Below are positions 1-8,437 of a stretch of DNA of 64,000 nt, in pieces. The stretch spans positions 1 through 64,000 of the forward strand of contig NZ_LIOL01000013.1 of assembly GCF_001418005.1 (NCBI RefSeq), given 5' to 3'. The stretch is from Chelatococcus sambhunathii (lineage in GTDB: Bacteria; Pseudomonadota; Alphaproteobacteria; Rhizobiales; Beijerinckiaceae). Position numbers and translations under genes: made by a program. The notes under the pieces are model-generated. The model saw only the letters and a list, made by a program, of their open reading frames with translations, did no database searches and was not told the origin of the DNA. Positions within the stretch are counted from its first letter, which is position 1, and each line of letters opens with the position of its first letter.

Positions 1-241
1 TGATCGCGTCCATGAGCCGATCCCAGACGCCCGCCTTCCGCCATCGGTTGAAGCGGTTGTAGATCGTGGTCGGCGGCCCGTAGCGCGCCGGCATGTCCGC
101 CCACGGCGCGCCCGAGCGCAGGCACCAGAAGATGCCATTGAGAACCCGCCGGTCATCCACGCGAGGCACGCCCCGCGACTTGTTGGGAAGGTGAGGCCGG
201 ATCGCCTCCCATTCGAAATCCGTCAGATCGTAGCGGCCCAT
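1..241 (-). CDS. IS5-family transposase, N-terminal part (runs off window)
   Basis: The minus strand encodes 80 residues beginning MGRYDLTDFEWEAI, with SGAPWADMP and YNRFNRWRKAG further on. This is the N-terminal DUF4096-type region of IS5-family (IS427-like) transposases, which cut and rejoin the element ends. The DDE catalytic residues would lie beyond base 1, so completeness cannot be judged. Such elements often make the transposase from two frames; only the first part is visible. The start ATG is at 239-241, directly after a 7-bp hairpin that overlaps the ribosome-binding region. The gene points away from infC, from which it is separated by the infC terminator. Confidence 0.85.
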   Translation of the reverse strand, partial: MGRYDLTDFEWEAIRPHLPNKSRGVPRVDDRRVLNGIFWCLRSGAPWADMPARYGPPTTIYNRFNRWRKAGVWDRLMDAI

Positions 242-318
242 CGCAAAGCTCCCGAAAAGGAGCTTGAATCACAATTGCCACCGTCAGGAAACCCAGAGCC
301 GTTTATGGGTTTACGGCC
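1..318 (-). mobile_element. IS5/IS427-like insertion sequence, one end
   Basis: The transposase reading frame plus about 77 bp of leader. I place the outer end near base 318, where the minus-strand sequence begins GGCCGTAAACCCATAAACGG next to a CTAG; IS5 relatives often duplicate TA or CTAG. The matching opposite terminal repeat lies outside the window, so the boundary is an inference. The leader has arms AAGCTCC (246-252) and GGAGCTT (259-265) that can pair just before the start codon. Confidence 0.5.
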
Positions 319-404
319 TAGGGGTCAGCCTGTCATTCAATTCATAAAAGCTTACATGCCCTTCACCCATCTAGAGAAGTAAATAGAAGCCGCTGACCCG
401 TCCA

Positions 405-434
405 ATAGAAAAAGCCGCCGGCGGTGCCGGCGGC
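405..434 (-). terminator. Rho-independent terminator of infC
   Basis: Read on the minus strand, a perfect 9-bp stem (GCCGCCGGC with GCCGGCGGC, 3-base loop) is followed directly by TTTTTCTATT. It begins 33 bases after the infC stop codon. It suggests that infC ends its own transcript here instead of running into rpmI-rplT as in many bacteria. Confidence 0.85.
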
Positions 435-467
435 CTTCGACCATCTGGCACGAGAGTGGCCGGCGCG

Positions 468-1010
468 TCAGCGCGGCGCCATCACCATGATCATCTGGCG
501 GCCTTCAAGTTGCGGCTCGCTCTCCACCTTGGCGATCTCGCTCATCTCTTCCTTGACGCGCACCAGCAGCTTATAGCCGAGATCCTGGTGCGCCATCTCG
601 CGGCCGCGAAAACGCAGCGTCACCTTGACCTTGTCGCCCTCCTCGAAGAAGCGGCGCATGGCCTTCATCTTCACCTCGTAGTCGTGGGTGTCGATGCCCG
701 GCCGGAGCTTGATTTCCTTGACCTCGACGGTCTTCTGGCGCTTGCGCGCCTCCGCGGCCTTCTTCTGCTCGAGAAACTTGTAGCGCCCGTAGTCGAGCAG
801 CTTGCAGACCGGCGGTGTCGCGTTCGGAGCAATCTCGACGAGATCGAGCCCCACCTCCTCGGCGATCCTCAGCGCATCGAAGAACGACACGATGCCGCGA
901 TTCTGCCCGTTCTCGTCAATGAGCTGGACCTCACGGACACCACGGATGTCCCGGTTGGCGCGCGGCCCCTCCTTCTGGGGCATCGCCATTGCTCTCATAG
1001 GCCTGCGAAT
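468..1010 (-). CDS. infC: Translation initiation factor IF-3 (AUU start)
   Basis: IF-3 binds the 30S subunit, keeps it apart from 50S and checks the start codon and initiator tRNA. The N-terminal domain ([15 protein letters not shown]) is followed by the basic linker ([22 protein letters not shown]) region and the C-terminal domain with [14 protein letters not shown] and [11 protein letters not shown] start it at an in-frame ATT (1008-1010), four codons before the first ATG (996-998). GAGGAG at 1020-1025 lies 9 bases before that ATT, while the ATG has no good ribosome-binding site. The resulting N-terminus, MRRPMRAM, fits alphaproteobacterial IF-3. In E. coli the AUU start lets IF-3 repress its own translation; the same is inferred here. 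Length is 180 residues. Confidence 0.93.
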   Translation of the reverse strand: MRRPMRAMAMPQKEGPRANRDIRGVREVQLIDENGQNRGIVSFFDALRIAEEVGLDLVEIAPNATPPVCKLLDYGRYKFLEQKKAAEARKRQKTVEVKEIKLRPGIDTHDYEVKMKAMRRFFEEGDKVKVTLRFRGREMAHQDLGYKLLVRVKEEMSEIAKVESEPQLEGRQMIMVMAPR

Positions 1011-1154
1011 GGTTCGTAACTCCTCGTTCGGCGCCGTTGCGGATACATCCTGCGGCCTCGGGCAGCGCGATATGGCCCGACCTCTTCGGACCGATCCGCC
1101 GATGCCAAGCCGCGACGCTGCCGCGCCGGTACGCTCGTTCTGGCTGAAACGCGG

Positions 1155-1183
1155 ACATTCTGCACAAAGGCAGGAAAAGTCAA
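1155..1183 (-). promoter_or_regulatory. Candidate sigma-70 promoter for infC
   Basis: On the minus strand TTGACT (1178-1183) is separated by 17 bases from GAATGT (1155-1160), in the gap between the glycosyltransferase stop and infC. The -10 element is weak. It would give a leader of about 140 bases before the ATT start. Confidence 0.35.
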
Positions 1184-1187
1184 CAGA

Positions 1188-2408
1188 TCAAGCGCGCCGC
1201 CGTGGGGCACGCGCCTCGATCAGGGCGGCATAGACGTCGAGCGTGTCGGAGACCATGCGCTCGAGCGAGAACATGTCCTCCACATGCGCCCGGGCCCTGA
1301 GGCGCAGTGCCTCGGCCTGGGTAGCGCCGAGCGACAGCACCTCGCCGAGAGCCGCCGCCAGCGCCGGCGCATCGCCCGCCGGCACGTGCCAGCCCGTACG
1401 CGCCCCGGCGTCGACCTGCGGCGGGGCGAGAACCGTCTCCGGCACCGCACCAAGGTCGCTCGTTACCACGGGCGTGCCCATGGCCTGCGCCTCCACGGCC
1501 ACCCGGCCGAAGGCCTCCGGCTCGGTCGAGGGCACGGCAACGACGGAGGCCGCCAGCATGGCCGCCGGCATGTCGGCGCAATGGCCGACGCGACGCACAA
1601 TGCCCTGCAGCCCGCGCGCGGCGATAAGGCCGTCAATCTCCCGCACATAGCCGTCGCGCCCCTGGGCGTCGCCCGCAAAGACGAACACGACATCGCGCAG
1701 GCCGCCGTCGGCGAGACGGCGCGCCGCCTCCACGAGTACCCGGTGTCCCTTCCAGCCCGTCAGCCGCGCGGCGAGCAACACGATGCGCTCGTGCGGCGCG
1801 ACGTTCCACTGCCGGCGCAGCGCATCGACCCGGGCCGGTGACACGGCCGAAGGAGAGAAGACCGAGAGGTCGGTGCCGCGGTGGATCACGCGCAGCCGCT
1901 CACGGGCGAAGGGATGCATGGCGGAGATGAGCTCGGCCGTATAACGCGAATTGGCGATGACGACGTCGCCGCGCGCCATCACCGAGTTGTAGGTGACCTT
2001 CACCTTGGAACGGCCGGAATAGCTGCCGTGATAGGTTGTGACGAAGGGAAGGCCGAGCGCTCGCGCCGCCGTCAGTGCCACCCAGGCCGGCGCGCGTGAG
2101 CGCGCATGCACCACCTCCACCCCCTCGTCGAGGCAGATGCGCATCAGCTTGCGGGCGTTGACCAGCATGGCGAGCGGATTCTTGCTCGCGGCGGGAAAGG
2201 GTATCCAAACGCCGCCCTTGGCCTGGAGCTCGCCGACGAGCCGCCCGCCGGCGGTCGCCACCAGCGCCCGCGCGCCGACGGCGGCGAGGCCGGCCGCGAC
2301 ATCGACCGCCGTGCGCTCCGCCCCCCCGATCTCGAGCTCGGGAACGATCTGCAGCACCGTGCGCCCCGTCAGGGGGTGCTCGGTCGAAGTGGGAAAAGGT
2401 GCCGGCAT
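1188..2408 (-). CDS. GT4-family glycosyltransferase
   Basis: A 406-residue GT-B fold glycosyltransferase, probably transferring a sugar from a nucleotide-sugar to a lipid or polysaccharide acceptor at the inner face of the membrane. Visible are the acceptor-side GGAER motif (residues 28-32), YHGSYSGRSK, and the C-terminal donor-binding domain with LLAARLTGWKGH and the EX7E motif in EAFGRVAVE. There is no signal peptide or membrane span. I chose the ATG at 2406-2408 because it directly precedes the conserved start of the domain; the frame stays open to 2627, but that stretch runs antisense over the neighbouring hydrolase. The acceptor is unknown; a lipopolysaccharide-core or exopolysaccharide role is a guess. 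Confidence 0.85.
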   Translation of the reverse strand: MPAPFPTSTEHPLTGRTVLQIVPELEIGGAERTAVDVAAGLAAVGARALVATAGGRLVGELQAKGGVWIPFPAASKNPLAMLVNARKLMRICLDEGVEVVHARSRAPAWVALTAARALGLPFVTTYHGSYSGRSKVKVTYNSVMARGDVVIANSRYTAELISAMHPFARERLRVIHRGTDLSVFSPSAVSPARVDALRRQWNVAPHERIVLLAARLTGWKGHRVLVEAARRLADGGLRDVVFVFAGDAQGRDGYVREIDGLIAARGLQGIVRRVGHCADMPAAMLAASVVAVPSTEPEAFGRVAVEAQAMGTPVVTSDLGAVPETVLAPPQVDAGARTGWHVPAGDAPALAAALGEVLSLGATQAEALRLRARAHVEDMFSLERMVSDTLDVYAALIEARAPRRRA

Positions 2409-2490
2409 GCCGGGTCGCGTCAAAACTGCCACCGGTGTATGAGGCCTCCGAAACGCTGAACTTGAGAACAGCCCCTGCGGAGTGTTTAGG

Positions 2491-3285
2491 ATGAGCGCGC
2501 CCGAACCGCAATTTCTGAAGCGACAGGAAAATGGGGACGAGTACCGCCTCGCGCTGCGCAAGCGTGAAGGCGCGGCCCCCGCCGTCGTCTGGCTCGGCGG
2601 CTTCCGTTCCGACATGTTGGCGACCAAGGCCTCGGCCCTCGACGACTGGGCGGTGCGAACCGGCCATGCCTTCGTGCGCTTCGACTATGCCGGCCATGGC
2701 GAATCGGAGGGCGATTTCGAGAGAAGCTGCATCTCCACCTGGCTCGCCGACAGCCTCGCCGTGATCGAGGCCGAGGCCGGTGAAGCGCCGATCCTCGTCG
2801 GCTCCTCCATGGGCGGTTGGCTGGCGCTGCTCGCCACGCGCGCCTTGCGCGCGAAGAACTCGCCCGCCGCACCCGGCGGCCTCGTGCTGATCGCCCCCGC
2901 GGTCGATTTCACCGAGCGGCTGATGTGGGGCGAGATGCCGGAGGCGGTGCGGGACGAGATCATGCGCGAGGGCCGCTACCTGCAGCCCTCGCAATATTCA
3001 CCCGAGCCCTATGCCATCACGCGCCGCCTGATCGAGGACGGGCGCAACCACCTGATGCTCGGCAGCGCCATCGCCACCGGCTGCCCGATCCACATCCTGC
3101 AGGGCATGCAGGACCCGGACGTGCCGTGGCAGCACGCGATGGAGCTCGTCGAGCATCTGCCGGGGGACGAGGCCGTCGTCACGCTGGTGAAGGACGGCGA
3201 CCACCGCCTGTCGCGGCCGCAGGACCTCGACCTGCTCGTCGGCGCGGTGGAAAACCTCGCTGTCCAGAAGGTCAGTGGACGCTGA
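2491..3285 (+). CDS. Alpha/beta hydrolase (ABHD10-like serine hydrolase)
   Basis: A 264-residue cytoplasmic serine hydrolase. The nucleophile elbow GSSMGG places the catalytic serine near residue 106, an acidic residue follows in QDPDVPW and the histidine is in GDHRLS. The oxyanion region WLGGFRSDM and FDYAGHGESEG are typical of the ABHD10/thioesterase-like group. Substrate is unknown; esters or thioesters are likely. The start is ATG 2491, with GGAG a suitable distance upstream; an in-frame GTG at 2482 is possible. It is divergent from the glycosyltransferase, and its last 14 bases overlap the end of the convergent DUF1150 gene. Confidence 0.8.
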   Translation: MSAPEPQFLKRQENGDEYRLALRKREGAAPAVVWLGGFRSDMLATKASALDDWAVRTGHAFVRFDYAGHGESEGDFERSCISTWLADSLAVIEAEAGEAPILVGSSMGGWLALLATRALRAKNSPAAPGGLVLIAPAVDFTERLMWGEMPEAVRDEIMREGRYLQPSQYSPEPYAITRRLIEDGRNHLMLGSAIATGCPIHILQGMQDPDVPWQHAMELVEHLPGDEAVVTLVKDGDHRLSRPQDLDLLVGAVENLAVQKVSGR

Positions 3286-3541
3286 CCGTCTCGAGGTCGT
3301 TTGCCCAGGCATTGGCGATGGCGGCGTCCTTCGAATCGGTCAGAAGGATGGGGGTGCCGTCGGCCGCCAGCAAGGCAAAGAGATCGAGACCGGGCTGAAT
3401 GTCCGGCGCCTGCGGGAAGATCTCGCGCACCCGCTCGGAGCGGATGGCTCGCACATAGGCAACCTTGCCGCCACCAGCCTGCGCCAGCGCCGCGACATCG
3501 TGGACATCGCCGCGGAATTCGAAAGTGTCGTTGTCGTTCAT
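3272..3541 (-). CDS. DUF1150 family protein, heat-shock companion
   Basis: A small 89-residue protein (MNDNDTFEFRGDVHDVAALA...). It matches the alphaproteobacterial DUF1150 family, whose members typically sit directly downstream of small heat-shock proteins; the function is not established. The middle part (KVAYVRAIRSERVREIFP) and the C-terminal DLFALLAADGTPILL are the recognisable segments. It lies 41 bases after the Hsp20 stop on the same strand, so it should be co-transcribed from the sigma-32-type promoter at 4077-4105. I start at ATG 3539-3541; upstream in-frame codons overlap the Hsp20 gene. Confidence 0.8.
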   Translation of the reverse strand: MNDNDTFEFRGDVHDVAALAQAGGGKVAYVRAIRSERVREIFPQAPDIQPGLDLFALLAADGTPILLTDSKDAAIANAWANDLETVSVH

Positions 3542-3582
3542 CGCACCCTCCTCATGAAGCGGTGTCGGTGTTCGGCCGCGGC

Positions 3583-4011
3583 TCACCCGCGCGCCTGGAT
3601 GTCGATCTTGCGGATGATCCGCTCCGGTTCCGGCCTTGCGAGATCGACGGACAGAAGGCCGTTCGAGAGGTCTGCACTGAGCACCTCCATTCCATCAGCC
3701 AGCAGAAAGGTTCGCTGGAACTGCCGCGCGGCAATGCCGCGATGCAGGAAGTGGCGTGTCTTGTCGTCGCTCTGCCGCCCGCGGATGACGAGTTGGTTCT
3801 CCTCGACGGTGATCTCCAGCTGGTCCCGGGTAAAGCCGGCGACCGCGAGCGTGATTCGCAGCCGGTCCGGCTCGCTGTCGGTGCGCGGCAGCCGCTCGAT
3901 GTTATACGGCGGATAGCCGTCCGACGTCGCCTTGGCGACGCGATCGAGCGCTCGTTCGATCTCGTCGAAGCCGAGCAGAAACGGGGAGGACAAGGACGGT
4001 ACACGCGACAT
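3583..4011 (-). CDS. Small heat-shock protein, Hsp20 family
   Basis: A 142-residue alpha-crystallin-type chaperone that holds unfolding proteins in a refoldable state for DnaK and ClpB, without using ATP. After a short N-terminal arm (FLLGFDEIERALDRV) the crystallin domain spans about residues 35-130: RLRITLAVAGFTRDQLEITVEENQLV, then the loop and GLLSVDLARPEPER. The C-terminal I-x-I-type segment is represented by RKIDI. Size and PPYNIER fit the rhizobial class A (IbpA-like) group. It is the first gene of a pair with DUF1150 and has a sigma-32-like promoter and a structured leader. Confidence 0.92.
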   Translation of the reverse strand: MSRVPSLSSPFLLGFDEIERALDRVAKATSDGYPPYNIERLPRTDSEPDRLRITLAVAGFTRDQLEITVEENQLVIRGRQSDDKTRHFLHRGIAARQFQRTFLLADGMEVLSADLSNGLLSVDLARPEPERIIRKIDIQARG

Positions 4012-4070
4012 TGCGAAGCCCTCTCAGGCACTTCGGATCCTTGGACCCGCCTTGGGCGGCATCCTCGTTG
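4012..4070 (-). promoter_or_regulatory. Structured 5' leader of hsp20, candidate RNA thermometer
   Basis: The leader of roughly 58-60 bases between the promoter and the hsp20 ATG can form a GC hairpin (GCCGCC-CAA-GGCGG) and a second stem, GAAG..CC with GG.CUUC, whose loop and 3' arm hold the GAGAGG ribosome-binding site. Rhizobial small heat-shock genes often carry ROSE-type thermosensors of this layout. I cannot fold it by computation and the typical ROSE signature is not certain. Confidence 0.4.
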
Positions 4071-4076
4071 CCAAGC

Positions 4077-4105
4077 ATATGGCGTCCCTCCGCCGACGGG
4101 TCAAG
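4077..4105 (-). promoter_or_regulatory. Sigma-32 (RpoH)-type promoter for hsp20-DUF1150
   Basis: On the minus strand CTTGAC (4100-4105), 17 bases, then CCATAT (4077-4082). This agrees well with the alphaproteobacterial RpoH pattern CTTGA-N16-18-CCATAT-like and lies about 65 bases before the hsp20 start. Confidence 0.7.
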
Positions 4106-4284
4106 AGCACGGCGCACGCGCCGCGGTCGTTGCCGCGCGGCTGAAGGCGAAGGAGGAGAGGACGTCCGCCGGCGGGACCGTCAGATGGCGCCCCGGCCCG
4201 GAAGCGGGCCACGGTGGCCAGATGCACCCATGCTGCTGCGCAACATACGCTATTTTTTGGAGGCTACACAGTGGAGAATGAGTT

Positions 4285-4360
<76 letters not shown>

Positions 4361-4417
4361 ATCCGAACCGGTGCGGCTTGGGTTCCGCACGGGGCCGCCG
4401 CGAGGGCGACGGCCGGG

Positions 4418-4446
4418 TCTATATCCTCAATGCGCCGTTGTATCAA
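4418..4446 (-). promoter_or_regulatory. Sigma-70 promoter for tRNA-Ala
   Basis: TTGATA (4441-4446), a 17-base spacer and TATAGA (4418-4423) on the minus strand form a near-consensus housekeeping promoter about 55 bases before the tRNA 5' end. The -35 hexamer contains the TGA stop codon of the upstream FYDLN gene. Confidence 0.7.
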
Positions 4447-4811
4447 GCCTCTTCATCGTCGTCGATGTCGCCGTCGATGAGATCGCTCACGTCATCGTCC
4501 GAGGTTTCGTCTTCTTCCAGGAAAGTGTCGTCGTCGTCAATATCATCTTCGATATCGACATCGTCATCCACAGCCCCTTCCTTGGCCTTCTCGCCGGCAG
4601 CAACCTCGTCGAGGGAGACGATGTCCGCGCCCGTCTCGAGCTCGGTTTCCTCGCCCTCCTCGGCCCGCGCTGTCTCCGCGCGGCCGCGCAGAGCCTGGAC
4701 GACGAAGACCGTCCCGCACTTCGGGCAGACGATCGGATCCTTGTTGAGGTCGTAGAACTTGGCGCCGCAGCTCAGGCATTGGCGCTTCGTGCCGAGTTCC
4801 GGTTTCGCCAC
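4443..4811 (-). CDS. FYDLN acid domain protein (TIGR02300 family)
   Basis: A 122-residue protein of unknown function found in alphaproteobacteria. Residues 1-40 form a zinc-ribbon-like unit with two CxxC pairs (CLSCG and CPKCG) around the FYDLN motif that names the family. From about residue 50 the chain is extremely acidic and low in complexity, with long D/E runs up to the C-terminal DDDEEA. No signal peptide or membrane span. The cysteine pairs suggest metal binding and the tail suggests contact with basic partners; both are inferences. It is divergent from aroA and upstream of tRNA-Ala, a neighbourhood often seen for this family. Confidence 0.88.
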   Translation of the reverse strand: MAKPELGTKRQCLSCGAKFYDLNKDPIVCPKCGTVFVVQALRGRAETARAEEGEETELETGADIVSLDEVAAGEKAKEGAVDDDVDIEDDIDDDDTFLEEDETSDDDVSDLIDGDIDDDEEA

Positions 4812-4847
4812 GGTGGTGCTCTCTTCCGGGGTTGAGGTTGAGCGCTC

Positions 4848-6315
<1,468 letters not shown>

Positions 6316-6330
6316 CGGGCGGGGGATGCC

Positions 6331-6969
6331 ATGATCATCGCCATCGACGGCCCCGCCGCCTCCGGCAAGGGCACGCTCGGGCGCCGGCTCGCCGCTCACT
6401 TCGGCCTGCCGCATCTCGACACCGGTCTGCTCTATCGGGCCGTGGCGCAACGCCTTCTCGCAGCCGGGGAAACTCTGGACGATGTTGCGGCGGCAACGGC
6501 GGCGGCCCGGGAGCTCGACCTCGAACGTCTCGACGAGGGCGCCCTGCGCGGTCGCGCGATGGGCGAGGCCGCCTCCATCGTCGCCGCCATGCCGAGTGTG
6601 CGCGAGGCGCTCATTGCCCTGCAGCGCGCCTTCGCCGGCCAGCCCGGCGGGGCAGTGCTCGACGGCCGCGATATCGGCACCGTGATCTGCCCCGAGGCCG
6701 ATGTGAAGCTCTTCGTCACGGCGAGCGCCGAGGAGCGGGCCCGTCGCCGCTGGCGCGAACTCGTCGCGCGCGGCGAGCCGGCCGACGAGGCCGCGATCCT
6801 CGAGGACATCCGCCGCCGCGACCGGCGTGACGCCGAGCGCCCCACGGCCCCCCTCGCGGTGGCGCCTGATGCGCACCAGCTCGACACCACCCGGCTCGAT
6901 GCCGACGGCGCCTTCGCGGCGGCGCTTGGCATCGTCTCGGCCGTGGTGGCCTCGCGCACGAAATCGTGA
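6331..6969 (+). CDS. cmk: Cytidylate kinase
   Basis: Phosphorylates CMP and dCMP with ATP to the diphosphates, in pyrimidine salvage and DNA precursor supply. The protein has 212 residues. It opens with the P-loop GPAASGKGT (7-15), followed by [12 protein letters not shown], the CMP-binding DGRDIGTVI and the lid-region RARRRWREL. Size is close to the normal 210-230. It begins 15 bases after aroA and should be translated from the same message. The expected downstream gene in many proteobacteria, rpsA, is not here; a secreted VWA protein gene follows after 87 bases. Confidence 0.95.
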   Translation: MIIAIDGPAASGKGTLGRRLAAHFGLPHLDTGLLYRAVAQRLLAAGETLDDVAAATAAARELDLERLDEGALRGRAMGEAASIVAAMPSVREALIALQRAFAGQPGGAVLDGRDIGTVICPEADVKLFVTASAEERARRRWRELVARGEPADEAAILEDIRRRDRRDAERPTAPLAVAPDAHQLDTTRLDADGAFAAALGIVSAVVASRTKS

Positions 6970-7056
6970 GCCGGCCAGGGCGGGACGTTCCATCGTTTCG
7001 CCGGGAGTGGCACACTTGATGGTCCCCCTCGCCTACTGGGAGAGAGGAGACGCGAG

Positions 7057-7878
7057 ATGGGCCATCCGGCAATTGGGACGCTGCCGTGGGGATCGTTGGC
7101 CGGGGCAGCACTCGCCGGCCTCATGATGCTGCCGGCAGGAGCGCTCGCGCAGGCAGGGCCGCAGGAGGTCGATGTCGCGCTCGTCATCGCCGTCGACATC
7201 TCCTATTCCATGGACGAGGACGAGCAGCGCCTGCAGCGCAAGGGCTATGTCGAGGCGTTGCGCTCGACGCCCGTGCTTGACGCCATCGCGCGCGGCCCCG
7301 TCGGCCGCATCGCCGCCACCTATGTCGAATGGGCGGGCTCGAACTCTCAGGACATCATCGTTCCTTGGCAGGTCATCGAGGGGCCCGAGAGCGCCGATGC
7401 CTTCGTGGAGCGCATCGCCGCCGCGCCCATCCGGCGCGCCTATCGCACCTCGATCTCCGGTGCCATCGACTTCGCCGCCAACCTCTTCGGCAGCAGCGGC
7501 GTCGCGGCCATGCGGCAGGTGATCGACATCTCCGGCGACGGGCCGAACAACCAGGGCCGGCCAGTGACCGACGCCCGCGACGAGGCGGTCGCCCGCAACA
7601 TCACGATCAACGGCCTGCCGCTGCTCTACAAACGCTCGAGCTACATGGACATCGCCGATCTGGACGCCTACTACCGCGACTGCGTCATCGGCGGCCTCGG
7701 CGCGTTCATGGTGCCCGTGCGCGAGATCGAGCAGTTCCAGGACACCATCCGCAAGAAGCTCGTCATGGAGATCGCCGGCGTCAGCGGGCCTGCGCCGCAG
7801 GTCGAGCGCACGGCCGCGGAAAAGAAGGCCTCCTGCCTTGTCGGCGAATGGCGCTGGAACGAGCGCATGGGAAACTGA
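7057..7878 (+). CDS. DUF1194 domain protein, secreted VWA-type
   Basis: A 273-residue protein with a signal peptide (hydrophobic residues about 14-30 ending ALAQA) and a von Willebrand factor A-like fold. The metal-dependent adhesion site motif DxSxS is seen as DISYS near residue 48. VEWAGS and DISGDGPNNQGR are further family landmarks. DUF1194 proteins are common in Hyphomicrobiales; the role is unknown but a periplasmic metal-dependent protein-binding function is likely. There are no transmembrane segments after the signal peptide. It stands alone between cmk and mgsA, in the same direction. Confidence 0.82.
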   Translation: MGHPAIGTLPWGSLAGAALAGLMMLPAGALAQAGPQEVDVALVIAVDISYSMDEDEQRLQRKGYVEALRSTPVLDAIARGPVGRIAATYVEWAGSNSQDIIVPWQVIEGPESADAFVERIAAAPIRRAYRTSISGAIDFAANLFGSSGVAAMRQVIDISGDGPNNQGRPVTDARDEAVARNITINGLPLLYKRSSYMDIADLDAYYRDCVIGGLGAFMVPVREIEQFQDTIRKKLVMEIAGVSGPAPQVERTAAEKKASCLVGEWRWNERMGN

Positions 7879-7951
7879 TGCCGATGCCCTGTCGGATCCC
7901 GCCCCCGACGCCTGCGAGACGAGCGGGACGCGGGGGACGGCAAAAGCGCGA

Positions 7952-7980
7952 TTGCACAAAGGTGGCCGCTTTCCTAAGAC
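7952..7980 (+). promoter_or_regulatory. Candidate sigma-70 promoter for mgsA
   Basis: TTGCAC (7952-7957), 17 bases, TAAGAC (7975-7980), ending 36 bases before the mgsA ATG. Moderate match to the consensus. Confidence 0.45.
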
Positions 7981-8016
7981 CGGGGAGCCTTCCTCCGGCC
8001 TCCAGCGAAAGCCGCC

Positions 8017-8421
8017 ATGACTGAGACCACCGAGACACCCGCCGCCACCCCCACCATCGCCCTCGTCGCCCATGACGCGAAGAAGGCAGAGATGGCCGCC
8101 TTCGTCGAGGCGCATCGCAACGAACTCGCAGCCACGAGGCTCTATGCCACCGGCACGACCGGCGCGCGCGTCATGGAGCGCTGCCCGGAGCTCAGCGTGA
8201 CGCGGCTGAAGAGCGGGCCGCTTGGCGGCGACCAGCAGATCGGCGCCATGATTGCCGAGGGTCGCATCGACATGCTCATCTTCTTCGTCGATCCGCTGTC
8301 GCCACATCCGCACGACGTCGACGTGAAGGCGTTGATGCGCCTTGCCCTCGTCTACGATATTCCCATGGCGCTTAACCCTGCCACCGCCGCCCGGCTGCTG
8401 CCCGTCGCGGCATCGGCCTGA
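8017..8421 (+). CDS. mgsA: Methylglyoxal synthase
   Basis: Converts dihydroxyacetone phosphate to methylglyoxal and phosphate, a bypass that relieves phosphosugar build-up. The 134 residues show the family signatures [16 protein letters not shown], the phosphate-binding [12 protein letters not shown] and the [18 protein letters not shown] region with the catalytic aspartates. The first 13 residues are an unconserved leader rich in Thr and Ala. It is separated by 138 bases from the DUF1194 gene with a candidate promoter of its own, and is convergent with hrpB (16-base gap). Confidence 0.94.
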   Translation: MTETTETPAATPTIALVAHDAKKAEMAAFVEAHRNELAATRLYATGTTGARVMERCPELSVTRLKSGPLGGDQQIGAMIAEGRIDMLIFFVDPLSPHPHDVDVKALMRLALVYDIPMALNPATAARLLPVAASA

Positions 8422-8437
8422 CGGCGCGGGGGCATCG

